Of a stretch of 64,000 nucleotides of DNA, positions 23,665 through 35,696 are shown piece after piece. A program made the translations under genes and the position numbers. Numbering within the stretch: position 1 is the stretch's first letter; the number at the start of each line of letters is the position of its first letter. Under the pieces are notes generated by a model. That model was not told the origin of the DNA, searched no databases, and was given only the letters and a program-made list of their open reading frames with translations. This DNA is from Diphasiastrum complanatum (lineage: Eukaryota > Streptophyta > Lycopodiopsida > Lycopodiales > Lycopodiaceae). The DNA is taken from assembly GCA_029204225.1 (NCBI GenBank), contig CM055093.1, positions 30,639,777-30,703,776 on the forward strand. Direction: 5' to 3'.

Positions 23665-25075
23665 AATTGAGGCATCTTTGCCCAAAGATTTTTGGGGAGA
23701 AGCCATTAATTGTGCAAATTATCTTTGCAATAGGCTCCCACGTATAGCTCTTGGAGGAAAGTCACCATATGAAATCTTATTTTTAAAGAAGCCTAAGGTT
23801 GATCACCTTAGAGTTTTTGGATGCTTATGCTTTGTCCATATTCCCTTGGAAACAAGGAAGAAGGAAGATCCTAGTGCATGCAAAGGGATCATGGTTGGAT
23901 ACTCATCCACCAAGAAGGCCTATAAAGTCTTTATACTCTCTACTTCTCAAGTTATTGAAAGTAGAGATGTTGTCTTTCATGAAGATCAACACTCATCTTT
24001 TGAAGAGGCCAAGATCAAGAAATCTATGGATGCATCATCAATTATTGATTTTGAAGACAATCATGATGTGATGGGGTCGAGATTTGAAGAAGACTCTCCT
24101 CGGATTTTCTCACCAAGAAGATCCATGAGAGATAGATCCGAGCCTAAGAGGCTCTCATATGTTGACAAAGGCAAACAAGTGGATCTTGATTCCACTAATT
24201 ATGTTTTTTATGTCTCTCATGAAGAGCCAAAGAATGTACAAGAGGCACTCAATACCAAGGAGTGGTATGATGCCATGAAGCAAGAGTATGATGCATTGAT
24301 CACCAACAATACTTGGGAGCTTGTGGATCCTCCATCCAACAAGCATGTGATTGGTTGCAAGTGGGTATTTCGGATCAAGTTCAATCATGATGGCACCATC
24401 AACAAGCATAAAGCAAGATTATGTGCCAAAGGATTTGCTCAAATCCATGGTCTTGATTATGAGGAGACCTTTGCACCCGTTGCAAAGATGGTGACAATAA
24501 GAATTCTTATTTCTCTTGCTTGTTTTTTCAAGTGGAAGGTGTTCCAATTAGATGTATCCAATGCTTTTCTAAATGGTTATCTTGAGGAGGAGATCTATAT
24601 GGAACAACCTCAAGGATTCATCAAGGATGAGTCCAAAGTGTGCTTGCTCTTCAAAAGTCTTTATGGACTCAAACAAGCACCAAGATCATGGTATTCAAGA
24701 CTTAATTCTTTTCTTATCTCACTAGGATTTACTCTTAGTGACTATGATCCTTCGATGTATCTAAAGTTTGTTGATAGCAATATTGTCATTCTTCTAATTT
24801 ATGTTGATGACATTATTCTTTGTGGAAGTTGTATCAAGCTAGTTGATGAAACCAAGCTAGCACTTGGATGTGAGTTTAAAATGCAAGATCTAGGAGAGAT
24901 GCATTACATCCTAGGCCTAGAAATTGATTTTTATGAAAATCATGTCTTTATATGCCAACCTAGATATGCTCACTCTATGTTGAAAAAATTCCATATGGAG
25001 AATTCTAAGAGCATAGATACTCCAATGGAGCAAATTGTAAAAGATCTTAATAAAGGTGATGAAAGATCCTTTGAG
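23594..25075 (+). pseudogene. Ty1/copia pol: integrase C-terminal part and complete RT core
   Basis: This is the in-frame continuation for about 500 codons. It shows SPSQNGVAERKNRSLCE and DFWGEAINCANYLCNRLP (integrase end), the linker, then RT with NTWELVDPPSNKHVIGCKWV, YEETFAPVAKMVTIRIL, QLDVSNAFLNGYLEEEIY, SLYGLKQAPRSWY, LLIYVDDIIL and LGEMHYILGLEI. All catalytic RT Asp residues (QLD and YVDD) are present. Homology stops at about 25085 (EITLFRSL), before RNase H. Lacking RNase H, intact integrase and a 3' LTR, it is a truncated element, although the RT part looks fairly young. Confidence 0.85.
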
Positions 25076-25089
25076 GAAATCACACTTTT

Positions 25090-25505
25090 TAGGAGTCTTC
25101 TTGCAGTCCCTTACAATCTTCTGGACCGCAAGAAGGCTCCTTGTTGTCCCTTGGGGTGGGATTCTTATGGTTCATTGGGTTGGGTACCCTAAACCCAAAA
25201 CCTTCATCGTGAGGGACCACAAAGAGCCTTCTTGCGGTGGTTTGGACCACAAGGGACTACGAGGAGGATCCTTGCGGTCCGTTGCGGTTGCGTAAGGGAC
25301 CGCAAGAAGCCTCCTTGCGATGGGCTGGACCACAAAAAGGGTCCTTGCAGTGCTTTGGACCACTTCAAGGGATCACAAGGAGGCTCCTTCGGTCTAGCCC
25401 ATCGCAGGGGACCGCAAGAAGGCTCCTTGCAGTTTCCTGTAGTGGCTTAACCGCATGGAACCACAAGGAGCCTTCTTGTGGTTTCTTGCATTCATAGCCC
25501 TCTTG
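25090..25505. repeat. Palindromic minisatellite
   Basis: At least eight degenerate units of a core like ACCGCAAGAAGGCTCCTTGC or its reverse complement, separated by 15-30 bp, with GGACCACAAGG variants. Each core is nearly self-complementary (GCAAGRAG...CTCCTTGC), so single strands could form hairpins. It replaces the RNase H end and 3' LTR of the copia element and is richer in GC than its surroundings. Confidence 0.75.
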
Positions 25506-28500
25506 CGCTTTACCTGGCCATGAGATTGGACCTAACTAATGCATCAGGCCCTATCCCTGGACTTGGTCCTCCCAGAAGTCCCAGTAGCCACATTTGCTAG
25601 CATGCCATGTGCTATGAAATTTTGCAAGCAAGATACGAAGAAAATTTGCAAAACTCACAGATGATTTACTCATAGAGTGTCAAAACCCCAATGAAGCTAC
25701 CATCATTTTAGATCCATTCCTAAGCTTCCATGCTCAAGAAACTTCCTTTTTTGGACCAAGAATCACAAAACTGATTTCATGCATGCATTCCCACCTCCTA
25801 AGACTTTGCATGTCATCATTCTTCGTGGTAATACTATTGCATGCATAAGATCTCCATTCCTTTCCACTTGCATGCCTTTTTTATTCCTTCACCTTTGCAT
25901 GTAAGCAAAACCAATGATTATGTGTCTAGTTTTTGTGTTTTGAAAGTTTAGCTTTGATATTTTCAAATTTTGGATCAAGAAAAGATTGTTTCGGGAATCT
26001 CATATTAATTTGTTCACTTTTAAAAATTACCATGTCTCAAAAAATGTTTGAGAACACTTCAATGATGTATATGTAATTGGATCTTGCGAATTGATCTTGC
26101 ATAAGTAAAGATTCTTCCTTCGGGGGAGGGGGGTCCCATCTTAACCCCTCATCATGACTCATGTGGATGCTTGATGTGAATGAATGACTTTTTACTTTCT
26201 TCATTTGTATTTGATTTTTAAAAGTTTCTACGAATCCAATTCACCTTTCAAAAAAATAATTAACATTGCAAGTTAAGTTCATGTTTTGTGAAATTTAATC
26301 TACAAGGAACCTTCCCTTGGAGTTCACATAGCCCTACCACATATTGAAACACAGTCATTGATATTACAAAGACACTTGGGATGCATAAAACACGCCATGA
26401 CACTACCCCCAGCTAGACATTATTGCAATGAGCCATATGCTTGCTTTTAAGTATAATCTTGGCAATAATTCACATTGTTACAATGTCTAGAGTGGAGGCA
26501 TTTGGAATAATCAATAATGGCATAGGATTTAATTTTCAAGGATCTTTAATCCAGAAACCTGCTTTATATATTAGTCAACATATCAACTCATTGTTTACTG
26601 TCTATTTTGGTTTATTGGAGTTATTCTTTTGTTTTACTGGAGTTATGTTTCTTCTTCATTGAGATGTATGGGCTACATTGTACTGGAAAAATGCCACCTT
26701 TAATAGAGGGTGATGTCAACAATCTTGATCCCACAATGTGCATGAGAGCGACCATTTCTTACACATGGTGGTTTGGAACTAAGCCTTTATTTGTATCAAT
26801 TCATAGTAGTAACATTTTGTTAAAGTTACGGAGTGGTTCTTGATCCCATGGTATATAATGTGGATCAAGTGATTTGCATGCAAGGAAATACGTAGACACT
26901 ATGTTCCAATGGACAACAATAAGCCCTTAATGCATCTCAAAAGCTCGACACGAGGGTGGGTGGGAGCGGAGCCGAATAGAGCAGAGCGGAGGATATGGAG
27001 GACTCGTGGGATCATAAAGAAGCTTTTCAGCCATAGTGTCGAGCAAACCTAAAATGATTATTCGAGGGTTACCAAATAACGACTTCATTTAGATTTGGTT
27101 GAGGAGTCTTATCCATTACATATTTCGGGTCTAATCCCTTATCTCCATGTCGCATATGCCAGGCAGATGACGTTGCATTCCATTAGGGCTGTGTCATCAA
27201 CAACTATACATAGGTCAGTAGATTAATTCATTCAGATCAGTTCAAGTTCAGAAGTAGTCACTCTTCTTCTTCTTACAATCAAACTATCATTGTCGAATAT
27301 TTATTCGACTCATATGCAGCTTATTTTCTAACAGCAACAACATTCACAAGATAATGGTTCTCATCAGCACAAGATAATCATAACTTTCTCAAGGGAAGAT
27401 AACTTTCAAACTCATGACACACAAACATATCTTCCACAAAAGGTACACATAAAGATGTAGCACGTTTTTGGAAAATGGCTCATGTCTCTTATAGTGTTTC
27501 CCTGTTCACCCTTCATTTGGACTTTTTCATGGCCTAGAGAGCCTTTCAAAAGTTTCAAATGTGTAGCTGACTTCATTTTCAATGCAAAACTTCTCTTTAA
27601 GTAGGTTAACCAATGCAACATTCCTTTTAAAACCTTATGAGCAATGATGTCAACCAAGAGCCCTCAAAATTGAGTAAAGTTTTTTATATGAAACCTTATA
27701 GGCAAGGTTAATTTCCATTTCCAAGTAAGTGCCATAGACCAAAATTTCTTTTGGGTGGAAGTCAGTTGTGTTGGTTTGCATGGATTTGTGTGCTTGCATC
27801 TTACCTTGTCATGGGAGTCTAGATCATTATGCATATGCTAATTCAAGAACAAAGTAGTCATTTGAAATGTTCAATGACTTGTTAATTATCTCTCTTAGCT
27901 ATTTATTTGGTGACAATATAGTCTTATGGGGGCAATAAGATTTCCTCCGATTGGTCGCTCATTGATGTCAGCTTTACATGTCTGTGCTTGTAAGTGTCTA
28001 ATAGGATGTAAGCCTAGCTAGCTGGAAGATGATAGTCTCATGGTAGCAGTGAGATTTCCTTAGTTTGAATCATGTCACTCATGTAGGTCCACTTATGTGC
28101 AAGTCAAAATGGAAACAGATTTGTGGTTTTACGTGAGCATTGTGTTTGCGTGAAACTTTGTGTTGTCAAACCTGAACTTGAGTGTGTATGTCAAGTGGTT
28201 TCTTGGTGTGCTTGAGTGTGAGTCAAGTACGTAGTAGCAAGAAAACACATAACATTTTCTGGACACTCCAGACATTGTTACAACTTATTGTTTTTCACTT
28301 TTATCACATTTGAGTTCAAGAGAGTGTTAGAAATTAGATTGATTTTAGATAAACTTCAAATGTGTAACAATTGGATAAGTGCCAATTTAGTTAGCTGACA
28401 CTTGTCTAGCCCATGCAGTTTGGGGCTTTTGCTATATGTCTAGTGTTTCTTTGTTATCCAATAAATTTTGTTTTACCATCTTTGAGAGCTTAAGGTGCTT

Positions 28501-29227
28501 GGAGCTATGGTGATTGTTGTGTGATCTGCATGTTGCACTAGTTCCGATACTTTTTGGATTTAAAAACATTGACAATCATGTCAACTTTTTAATATCCCTC
28601 ATGTAGCCTGCAAGAAGTAGACATTAAAAAACTGGGTAAGCCAAAGGGAACTAATAATTTTAAAGATGACATATCAAAGATCCCCAAGTAAATGGGGCGT
28701 ACAACACCTCTGTTCAAATCTTCCTCTACTAACCCATAATTTGAATCTTCTTGCTCCTAATGATGAGTGTTACCTCCGATTTCTTGCTCCATGTGTTTAA
28801 TTTGACAAGCTGTTCTGTATCAAATCTATTTCTAGGCATGTGACTTCTATGGCTTGTTCAATGCTCGATGCTTACAGAAATGAAGTGTGACATATTAGAT
28901 ATTACTCAATAATTGAAGATTTGGTAGTCAAACTGGTTGATGTGTGATCTTTTAGAATGGACATAAGCTACTTTCCAAACTAAGTTCCAATGAAATGGCC
29001 ATTTGTTTGCAATGCATCTAACAACATAAAACCAATACAGGTGATTATTCTTAGACTTTTATGACCTGCATTTCTTGAAACTTGCTTACATTAATTACGA
29101 AGTCAAACATGGAAATTACATTGTTCCAATCTAACTTTAAACCCTTTACAATTTCTTTTCTGCAAATGGGAAAGTACAAAAGATATTGGACATTGAATTG
29201 TACTGAAACCACATTGGAGTTGGAGTA
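25506..29227. other. AT-rich spacer, no gene seen
   Basis: About 3.7 kb with stops in all frames. The few open frames (for example 26441-26843, 27412-27657, 29051-29251) match nothing and show no splice-supported exons. A GC-rich patch lies at about 26945-27000. No element termini recognised. Confidence 0.45.
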
Positions 29228-29244
29228 AGGTATTTCAGTTACCG

Positions 29245-29992
29245 TCACCAATCATGCCCACAGGGAATAAAGCAATCCTTAAAATGGTGGACTCAATTTG
29301 CATCTTTGAAATGATCTCACATCTGACAAATTTCTATATGATCTTGGTGGCACTGCAAACACGAAGATTCTTCTTGATGCAGATGGCTGTCCCAGGTGCT
29401 TCAAACACGAAGATTCTTCTTGATGCAGATGGCTGTCCCAGGTGCTTCAGCATGAAAGCAATTGCTAGCTTCTCACTGTATTCACAAAGATTTCTCCTTC
29501 CCTCCCCTCATCCTCCACATCATGCAGAAGGAATGTTAGATCAGGCATATGCCTTGTCTCCTTACTCAACCCCAGCAATCTATATAGCTCAACCCAAATC
29601 TCCTTGCTTTGTCAATGAGTTGCATTGTTTAGAACAAAATCATTCATCTGATTGTCAGCTTCAATCCAGCTGCATCAGACTTTTTTTTCACACCTTTATT
29701 TCCTTATCTGTGGTAACTCATCCATCCTGTCGGCTGCTGCGTAGATGTTTGATAGCAACACATAAGCTGCAGCATTTTCTGGTTCCAACTTCATAAGACA
29801 ATCAAAGGCTCGTCTTCCTATTTCCACATGGCCATGGTTTCTAGCAGCACCAAGCAAGGTTCTCCAAACCACAGCATCTGGCTGCATTGGCATTTTGTTA
29901 ATTAAATCCTCAGCGTCAGCCAGGAACCCTGAGCGGCCCAAAAGATCAACCATGCAGGCATAGTGATCCATGGTGGGTAGGGACACCATGCT
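29245..29992 (-). pseudogene. Decayed E/E+/DYW C-terminus of the PPR gene
   Basis: This continues the PPR array after a one-base shift at about 29990. One frame (29990-29696) holds the last PPR/E motif (MDHYACMVDLLGRSG, AAYVLLSNIYAAADRMDEL) and stops at IRK. Further on, in changing frames, come an E+ remnant (IEADNQMNDFVLNNATH, SKEIWVELYRLLGLS, HDVEDEGREGE) and a DYW-domain remnant (SEKLAIAF with Tyr for the Zn-binding His, CIKKNLRVC, SATKII without the usual NDCH, and a final CGHDW stop at 29245). A 46-bp tandem duplication (29356-29447) repeats the CIKKNLRV segment. The Zn-binding and catalytic residues of the DYW cytidine deaminase are thus partly gone, so C-to-U editing activity from this tail is not expected. 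Confidence 0.8.
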
Positions 29993-32109
29993 CTTTACAC
30001 ATGGAATCAAAGAGGTGACGACCTTCATCTACTAAACCACAATGGCTGCATGCAGAGAGAATACTAACATACGTGACATCATTAGGCTTCGTGCCTTCCC
30101 TTTGCATTTGCTCCAAAAGTGTGATAGCCTCCTTGCCAAGCCCTTGCTGTGCATATCCCGCTAACATCGCATTCCAAGACACCACATCCCGTTCATATAT
30201 GTTATTGAACACCTGACGTGCATGCTCCATGCTCCCACATTTTGCGTACATGTTAACAAGGGAACTGTTCACAGTCACATTCAGCTCAAACCCACTTTTT
30301 ATGATGTGGGCATGGAGCTGCTTGCCCTGTTCCAGGGCTGCAATGCTAGCACATGCTTTTAGGAGAAGAATATATGTGACATCATCTGGCTTCACACCTT
30401 CCTGTTTCATTTGCTCATACAGAGCCAGAGCCGGCTTGCCAAGCCCTAGATGTGCATATCCTGCAATCATTGCATTCCACGAAACCACGTCTCGCTCTCT
30501 CGTTTTGTTGAACACCCAACGAGCATGCTCTAGGCACCCACACTTCGCATACATGTCAACAAGGGTGTTCCCTATAACCACATCTAACTGGTAGCCACTT
30601 TTGATGATCTCGGAATGAAGCTGCTGACCCTGTTCCAGAGCTGCAACAGTGGCACATGCTTTGAGGAGACTAACATATGTGACCTTGTCTGGCTGCACAT
30701 CTTCCTGTTTCATTTGTTCATACAGAGCAAGGGCCTCCCTTCCAAGTCCATGCTGTGTGTATCCTGCAATCATCCCATTCCATGACACCAGATCTCGCTT
30801 GTTCATGTTGTTGAATACTTCACGCGCCTCCTCTATGCAACCACATCTCGCATACATGTCAACAAGGGCACTACCCAAAATTACATCTGACTCAAAGCCA
30901 CTCTTGATGATGTGGGAATGGAGCTGCTTGCCCTTTTCCAGGGCTGCAATGCTGGCACATGCTTTTAAGAGACCAACAAAAGTGACATCATCTGTTCTCA
31001 TGCCTTCCTGTTTCATTTGCTCATAAAGAGCAAGGGCCTCCTTTCCAAGCCCCTGCTGTGCATATCCTGCAATCATCGCATTCCATGACACCACATCTCG
31101 TTCATTCATCTCATTAAAAATTTCTCGTGCATCCTCTATGCACCCCCATTTCACATATCCGGCAATCATTGAATTCCATGAAACCACATCTCGTTTACTC
31201 ATTTTGTCGAACACCTCACGTGCACGTTGTATGCACCCGCATTTTGCATACATGTCAAGAAGGGTGTTCCGTACAATCACATCTGACTCAAAGCCACTTC
31301 TGATGATGTCGAAATGAAGCTGCTTGCCCCATTCCAGGGCTGCAATGCTGGTACATGCTTTTAGGAGAATAACATATGTGACATTGTCTGGATGCACACC
31401 TTCCTGTGTCATTTGCTCATACAGAGCAAGGGCCTCTTTTACAAGCCCATTCTGCCCATATCCTGCAATCATTGCACTCCATGAAACCACATCTCGTTCG
31501 CTCATTTTGTCGAATACCTGACGTGCGTGCTCTATGCAACCGCATTTTGCATACATGTGAACAAGGGTGTTCCCTATAACCACATCTGACTCAAAGCCAC
31601 TTGTAATGATGTCGGAGTGAAGCTGTTTGCCCTGTTCCAGAGCTGCCACCCTTGCACAAGCATTTAGGACAACAACAAACGCAACCTTGTCTGGTACTAT
31701 GCCTGCTGTCTGTTGCATTTGCTGAAATAATTTGATAGCCTCCTCACATTGTCCATTATTGGCATATGCTGAGATGATAGCAGTCCAGGAGAATATATTG
31801 TGTTCAGTCATCGTGTCAAATACTTTGCGGGCATCCAATACACTACCGCACTTGGCGTACATGTCAACAAGGGATTTTCCTAGGAAAATGTCTGACTCAA
31901 GTCCGCTTTGGACTATGAGGGCATGCACTCGATTGCCCTCCGTCAAGTCTTTCCTTCTGGCACACGCCTTCAAAAGGCAAATATAGGCATTGATTGGAGC
32001 TTGAATATTTCGCTGGACCATAAGCTCCACCATATCCACTGCCTCTTTCAATTGTCCTTCCTGACAGAGCTTGTTCACATTATCGATATTGCAAAAGGAG
32101 TTGGGCAAC
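29946..32109 (-). CDS. PLS-class PPR array (large 3' exon of an OSB-PPR gene)
   Basis: An unbroken 720-codon frame without an ATG start; it begins right after a strong acceptor (CTGAATCTTGCAG, 32110). It encodes about six and a half P-L-S triplets of about 101 residues, highly alike (VVSWNAMIAGY, GKEALALYEQMKQEG, DVTYVLLLKACA-type, GKQLHSHIIKSGFESDV, LVDMYAKCGCIEEAREVF). One triplet is compressed near 31080-31230, where two S/P motifs follow each other (CGCIQRAREVF, then KWGCIEDAREIF). PLS-PPR proteins bind organelle RNA one base per repeat, usually to direct editing. The frame shifts near 29990 and ends with LCLHG, just before the E domain. Whether a truncated protein is made is unknown; the uninterrupted array suggests recent decay or a base-call error. 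Confidence 0.85.
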
Positions 32110-32231
32110 CTGCAAGATTCAGATCATAATTTTTGAAAAAAAATGAAAAAGCATCAAATTTGAAAGACCAGCAACAAAGTGTATTCTGAGCCCTGAGGGC
32201 TCCACAGTCCACACTGGGATTAAAACTATAC

Positions 32232-34511
32232 CATCCTCCAAATCCACCGCCAGATTGTATTTGACCGAATGCCATAGGTGCCATCTTTTCCTTAACCCAA
32301 GAAGGGTTCAGCCAACCTTCAATCCATAGGCCCTCATGTGTACTCTTATGTCTAAAGTCTGGGTACTTAGGACTTTTCTACACAAAAGTACACAGATCAG
32401 CAGATACAGCTTCAATTGGAGAAACTGACGACAATAACCACTCAGCCTCATATACCAAAGCAGAGTCAACAAAAAAATCCAGTGGGCAACATCAAAATTG
32501 ATAAGCTAAAGCAACTGAACCCTGAAATAAATCCAAAACCATCCTCACAGCATCACTTTACAGGTAATCTTCGATGGTCGTTAAGATGGATAGCCATACC
32601 TTGATAAATCTGTTGTCCCACCACTGCGATGGATCTGAGAAAAACTCTTGCCACAGCTGTTCCGTTCTAACGGCTCTGCCTACATGCTCTCAACCAGTAT
32701 ACATCAGAACTTTGGCAATTATGAGTGAGAAGGTCGATGTGCCTATAAACATCTCTGCAGATTCAACGAGATCTCTTCTTGGCCAAGGCAATGCTGGTGA
32801 AAAAAGGAAATTGAACCATACCGGAGACTTCAGGTGTTGGAAAAAAGGATTCTCGCTGTTCTTGATATTGTACCATGGCAGCTAGCCTGGCATGTACCCA
32901 TGGAGGATTAGACCTATTGCCAATCCATAGGGCCTTCTTTGAAATCTTATGTTTGAAGTCAGGAAATCGCGGATTTCTCTGAAAATAAATACAAAGCATG
33001 CAACCTGAGCAGCCATCAATTGAAGCAAATCTACTAGAATGATCAAAAATCGTGGAATGGAGTACACTGCAATTATCAAAGCTTCACAAGGTACTAGAAT
33101 GAGCACAGCTGTTAAAATAAGGTAGATTGCTATGATCAAAGCAAGGACGGACCCCTTGAACCAGCAATTCCAATAGATGCTAACAAAAAGGCCTATTGAT
33201 CTATGACACCATTCTAAGCAACCAAAGCCCTAGCCCCAGTAAAAGTACGATGGGGTGTGCGCAATGGATTGAAAGAGAAATTTTCAATCCTCCTCAGATC
33301 CAAAAACGTTTGAACAAATGAATGCCACAGGGTACTGGCAGTTTCACCTTATCATTCCTAGTGTCCCACCATTGTGAAGGATCTGAGAAAAACTCCTCCC
33401 AAAGTTCTGTTGTTCTCGATCCTTGGCCTGCATGACAGAAACACAGAGAGTAAGGACTAAGAGAATCAGACTATTCTGACAGGTTGGGCTGGGTGAGTGC
33501 CAGTAGCTCAAAGTGATTGAGAAATGTAAGTGCAATACAGGTGTGACCAAAGATTTCTGCTTCCCCGCTGCATTCAATTGACGACGAAGAAGAAGATGAT
33601 GATGATGATTGCTGTGGATTAAGAGTAGCAAGCTTTGCTCGTAGCCAAGAGGGGCTAAACCTATCAGCAACCCATAATGCCTTCTTAGTAGTTTTATGTT
33701 CGAAGTCCGGAGCTTCAGGATTTCCCTGTGAAAAACGGGCATCAAGCCAAGCTAAGCTAGTGAGAGCCACGACCTAAAGCATCTTTCCAAACTGAACATC
33801 ACTCCATACAACGTGTAAGTAATAAAACCTGCACTTCTTGCCGAACCCACAACTGGGCAAAAGCAAAACTACATAATAGAACTTATATCACAAAGTAAAG
33901 AGCCAATTCATTTAGTATCTCACCTTGTCAAACCTTCTGTCCCACCATTGCGAAGGATCCGAGAAAAACTGTTGCCAGAGACGCTCTACTCTGGCTACTG
34001 AACCTGCAAGCCCATCCCATCCCATCCCAGCAATAGCCAACCATCAATCATCACATCAAAGCAACAGACTAGCACAACACACAGGCACATCAGTAAACCA
34101 CCACACCTTAATAGCTAACTCTAAAACACAAGAAGAAGAAGAAGAAGAAGAAGAAGAAAATCAAAAGCAGAGCACAGCTAAACCCTCACCTTCTTCCTTC
34201 GAGGTAATTACTATAGAAATTTCTGCTGCCATGGGTGAATGACGACTAGATGAAGATGAAGATAAAGAAGGAAAAGGAGTACAATTGAGGGAAGTAGAAG
34301 ATGAGGAAAAAAGGGTGAATTCATTTGGGATCATGAGGGTGATTCTGATTCTGATCGTTAAGGGGGAGCACAGAAGGATTGAAGATCGAGGAAGAGCAGG
34401 AGAATTATCAGAATAGAATAAGAATTGATGATAATGATTTGGTTTGCAACAAAGGCCTGCTGCTGCTGCTGCCATGCTCATGCTTGTGCTTTGTGCTTTG
34501 TTTAGGATCAC
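32232..34511 (-). CDS. OSB-like N-terminal part: targeting peptide plus three PDF-motif modules
   Basis: Seven exons with consistent GT/AG sites and phases: 34511-34190, 34003-33924, 33725-33539, 33427-33348, 32978-32822, 32679-32600 and 32377-32232 (351 codons with the first base of the next exon). Exon 1 is Ser/Ala-rich with Arg and few acids, like a plastid or mitochondrial presequence. Three modules follow, each made of LW(Q/E)EFFSDPSQWWD...K joined to NPR(F/Y)PDFKHK..KKALWI...NPPWV, the PDF motif of OSB organellar ssDNA-binding proteins. Exons 2, 4 and 6 are each exactly 80 nt. The OB-fold of OSB proteins is not visible. The last exon can splice at GGATG/GTATAG (32232) across a 122-nt intron with a T-rich tract and CTGAATC branch-like site into the PPR exon, in phase. 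Unspliced, the frame would run on to a stop at 32075. Confidence 0.75.
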
Positions 34512-34684
34512 AAAAGTTGTGGATGGAGTTTGAAGGTGCTATTCTGTTGAGACCAAGCCAAAAAAAATTTATAGGAAAATAATGAAAATTTTATGTGGTG
34601 GGTTTTCGTGGTTCTGCACCAAGGAATCCACCTCCTGCACTCTCACTCACTCTTGTTTCACCATAAGTTATTGTAACAAGTCTA

Positions 34685-34920
34685 GTGAACCACTTTGAGT
34701 GTGACCCAACTTGTTCCCTCCCTGCTTGATGTTCCCAATATGCTCGCATGAGAAGTTAGTATAGCATGGGTTGCTTTTTGGTTATGATTGGCTCTCATAG
34801 GTGAACAACTTTCAGTGTGACCCAACTCGTTCCTGCTTGATGTTCCCAATTTGCTTCAAGAGCATGAGAAGTTACTATAGCATGGGTTGTTTGTTGGTTA
34901 TGATTGGCTGTCATAGGTGA
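34685..34920. repeat. 116-bp tandem duplication upstream of the OSB-PPR gene
   Basis: The block starting GTGAACCACTTTGAGTGTGA (34685) recurs as GTGAACAACTTTCAGTGTGA (34801), with the start of a third copy at about 34917. Each copy includes CTGCTTGATGTTCCCAAT and TAGCATGGGTTG. It lies 170-400 bp upstream of the gene's first ATG, in the presumed promoter. Confidence 0.8.
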
Positions 34921-35696
34921 ACAATGAACGAAGAACACACTCCTTGGTAGATTCTCTATTTTTAGGATGTACACCATGAACTACATAAAGTGGGTAAGTA
35001 TGCATCCTTCCAACTCAACCCATTCTTTGTGTGATGTCAAGCTCCAATCACAAGTCGACATGGAAAGAACCCCTTAGGGTGATTTTATATGAGAGTACCA
35101 TGCAAGTTTGTCATTCAAAATGGGGACCTGCCATTGGTCCATTTGGAAAAAGAGGGACACCCCCCTCCCCCACTTTCAGACTTAGTTTGAGTCGTGACCA
35201 TGTGACAAATGAGGTAGAGAAGCCCTTTGCCACATAAGGGCGAGTGAAAATGGTTTTTATGTTGAGAGGCATTGCCCAACATGTTGAGTTGACTTATGAA
35301 AAATGGACTGATGAGTTTACAATAATTTGAACAAGCCAATCATGTCACTGTGATATGTTTAAGCTTATCATCCAAGTTCAAAAGAAGGGTGGTTCATTTC
35401 CTAGGATCTCCAATGATTAAGATTGGTATTGTTGTCACTTTTTTTAAGCAACTCAAAACTATTGTTCATATCCTCTGTCCACACCACTAGTGGACTCTTA
35501 GCTCTCCAACTAAGTTTCTTAAAGCCTTTCAAAGCTTGAGTGAGGGAGGTACATGTCCAAAACGAGTTCGAAAACCCGTCTTAGGTATATCCTCTACCTT
35601 AATGCGAATCTGATGATACCTTGATCTTAGATCTATCTTGGTAAAGTACCTTGAACCACCAAGATAATCTATTTAGTCATCCGTGGTAGTGGATAT

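Noticed and set aside
25056-25497. Open frames in the palindromic repeat
   Set aside because: They follow the minisatellite unit and change frame between units; no domain.
29254-29796. A 180-codon plus-strand gene
   Set aside because: The same stretch read on the minus strand gives E+/DYW remnants in line with the PPR gene, which explains it better.
30229-32129. Plus-strand open frames across the PPR array
   Set aside because: They are antisense shadows of a strongly periodic repeat gene.
32075-32284. Separate 69-residue protein on the minus strand
   Set aside because: Its start is the end of the last OSB module exon and its remainder is intron plus the out-of-frame PPR start.
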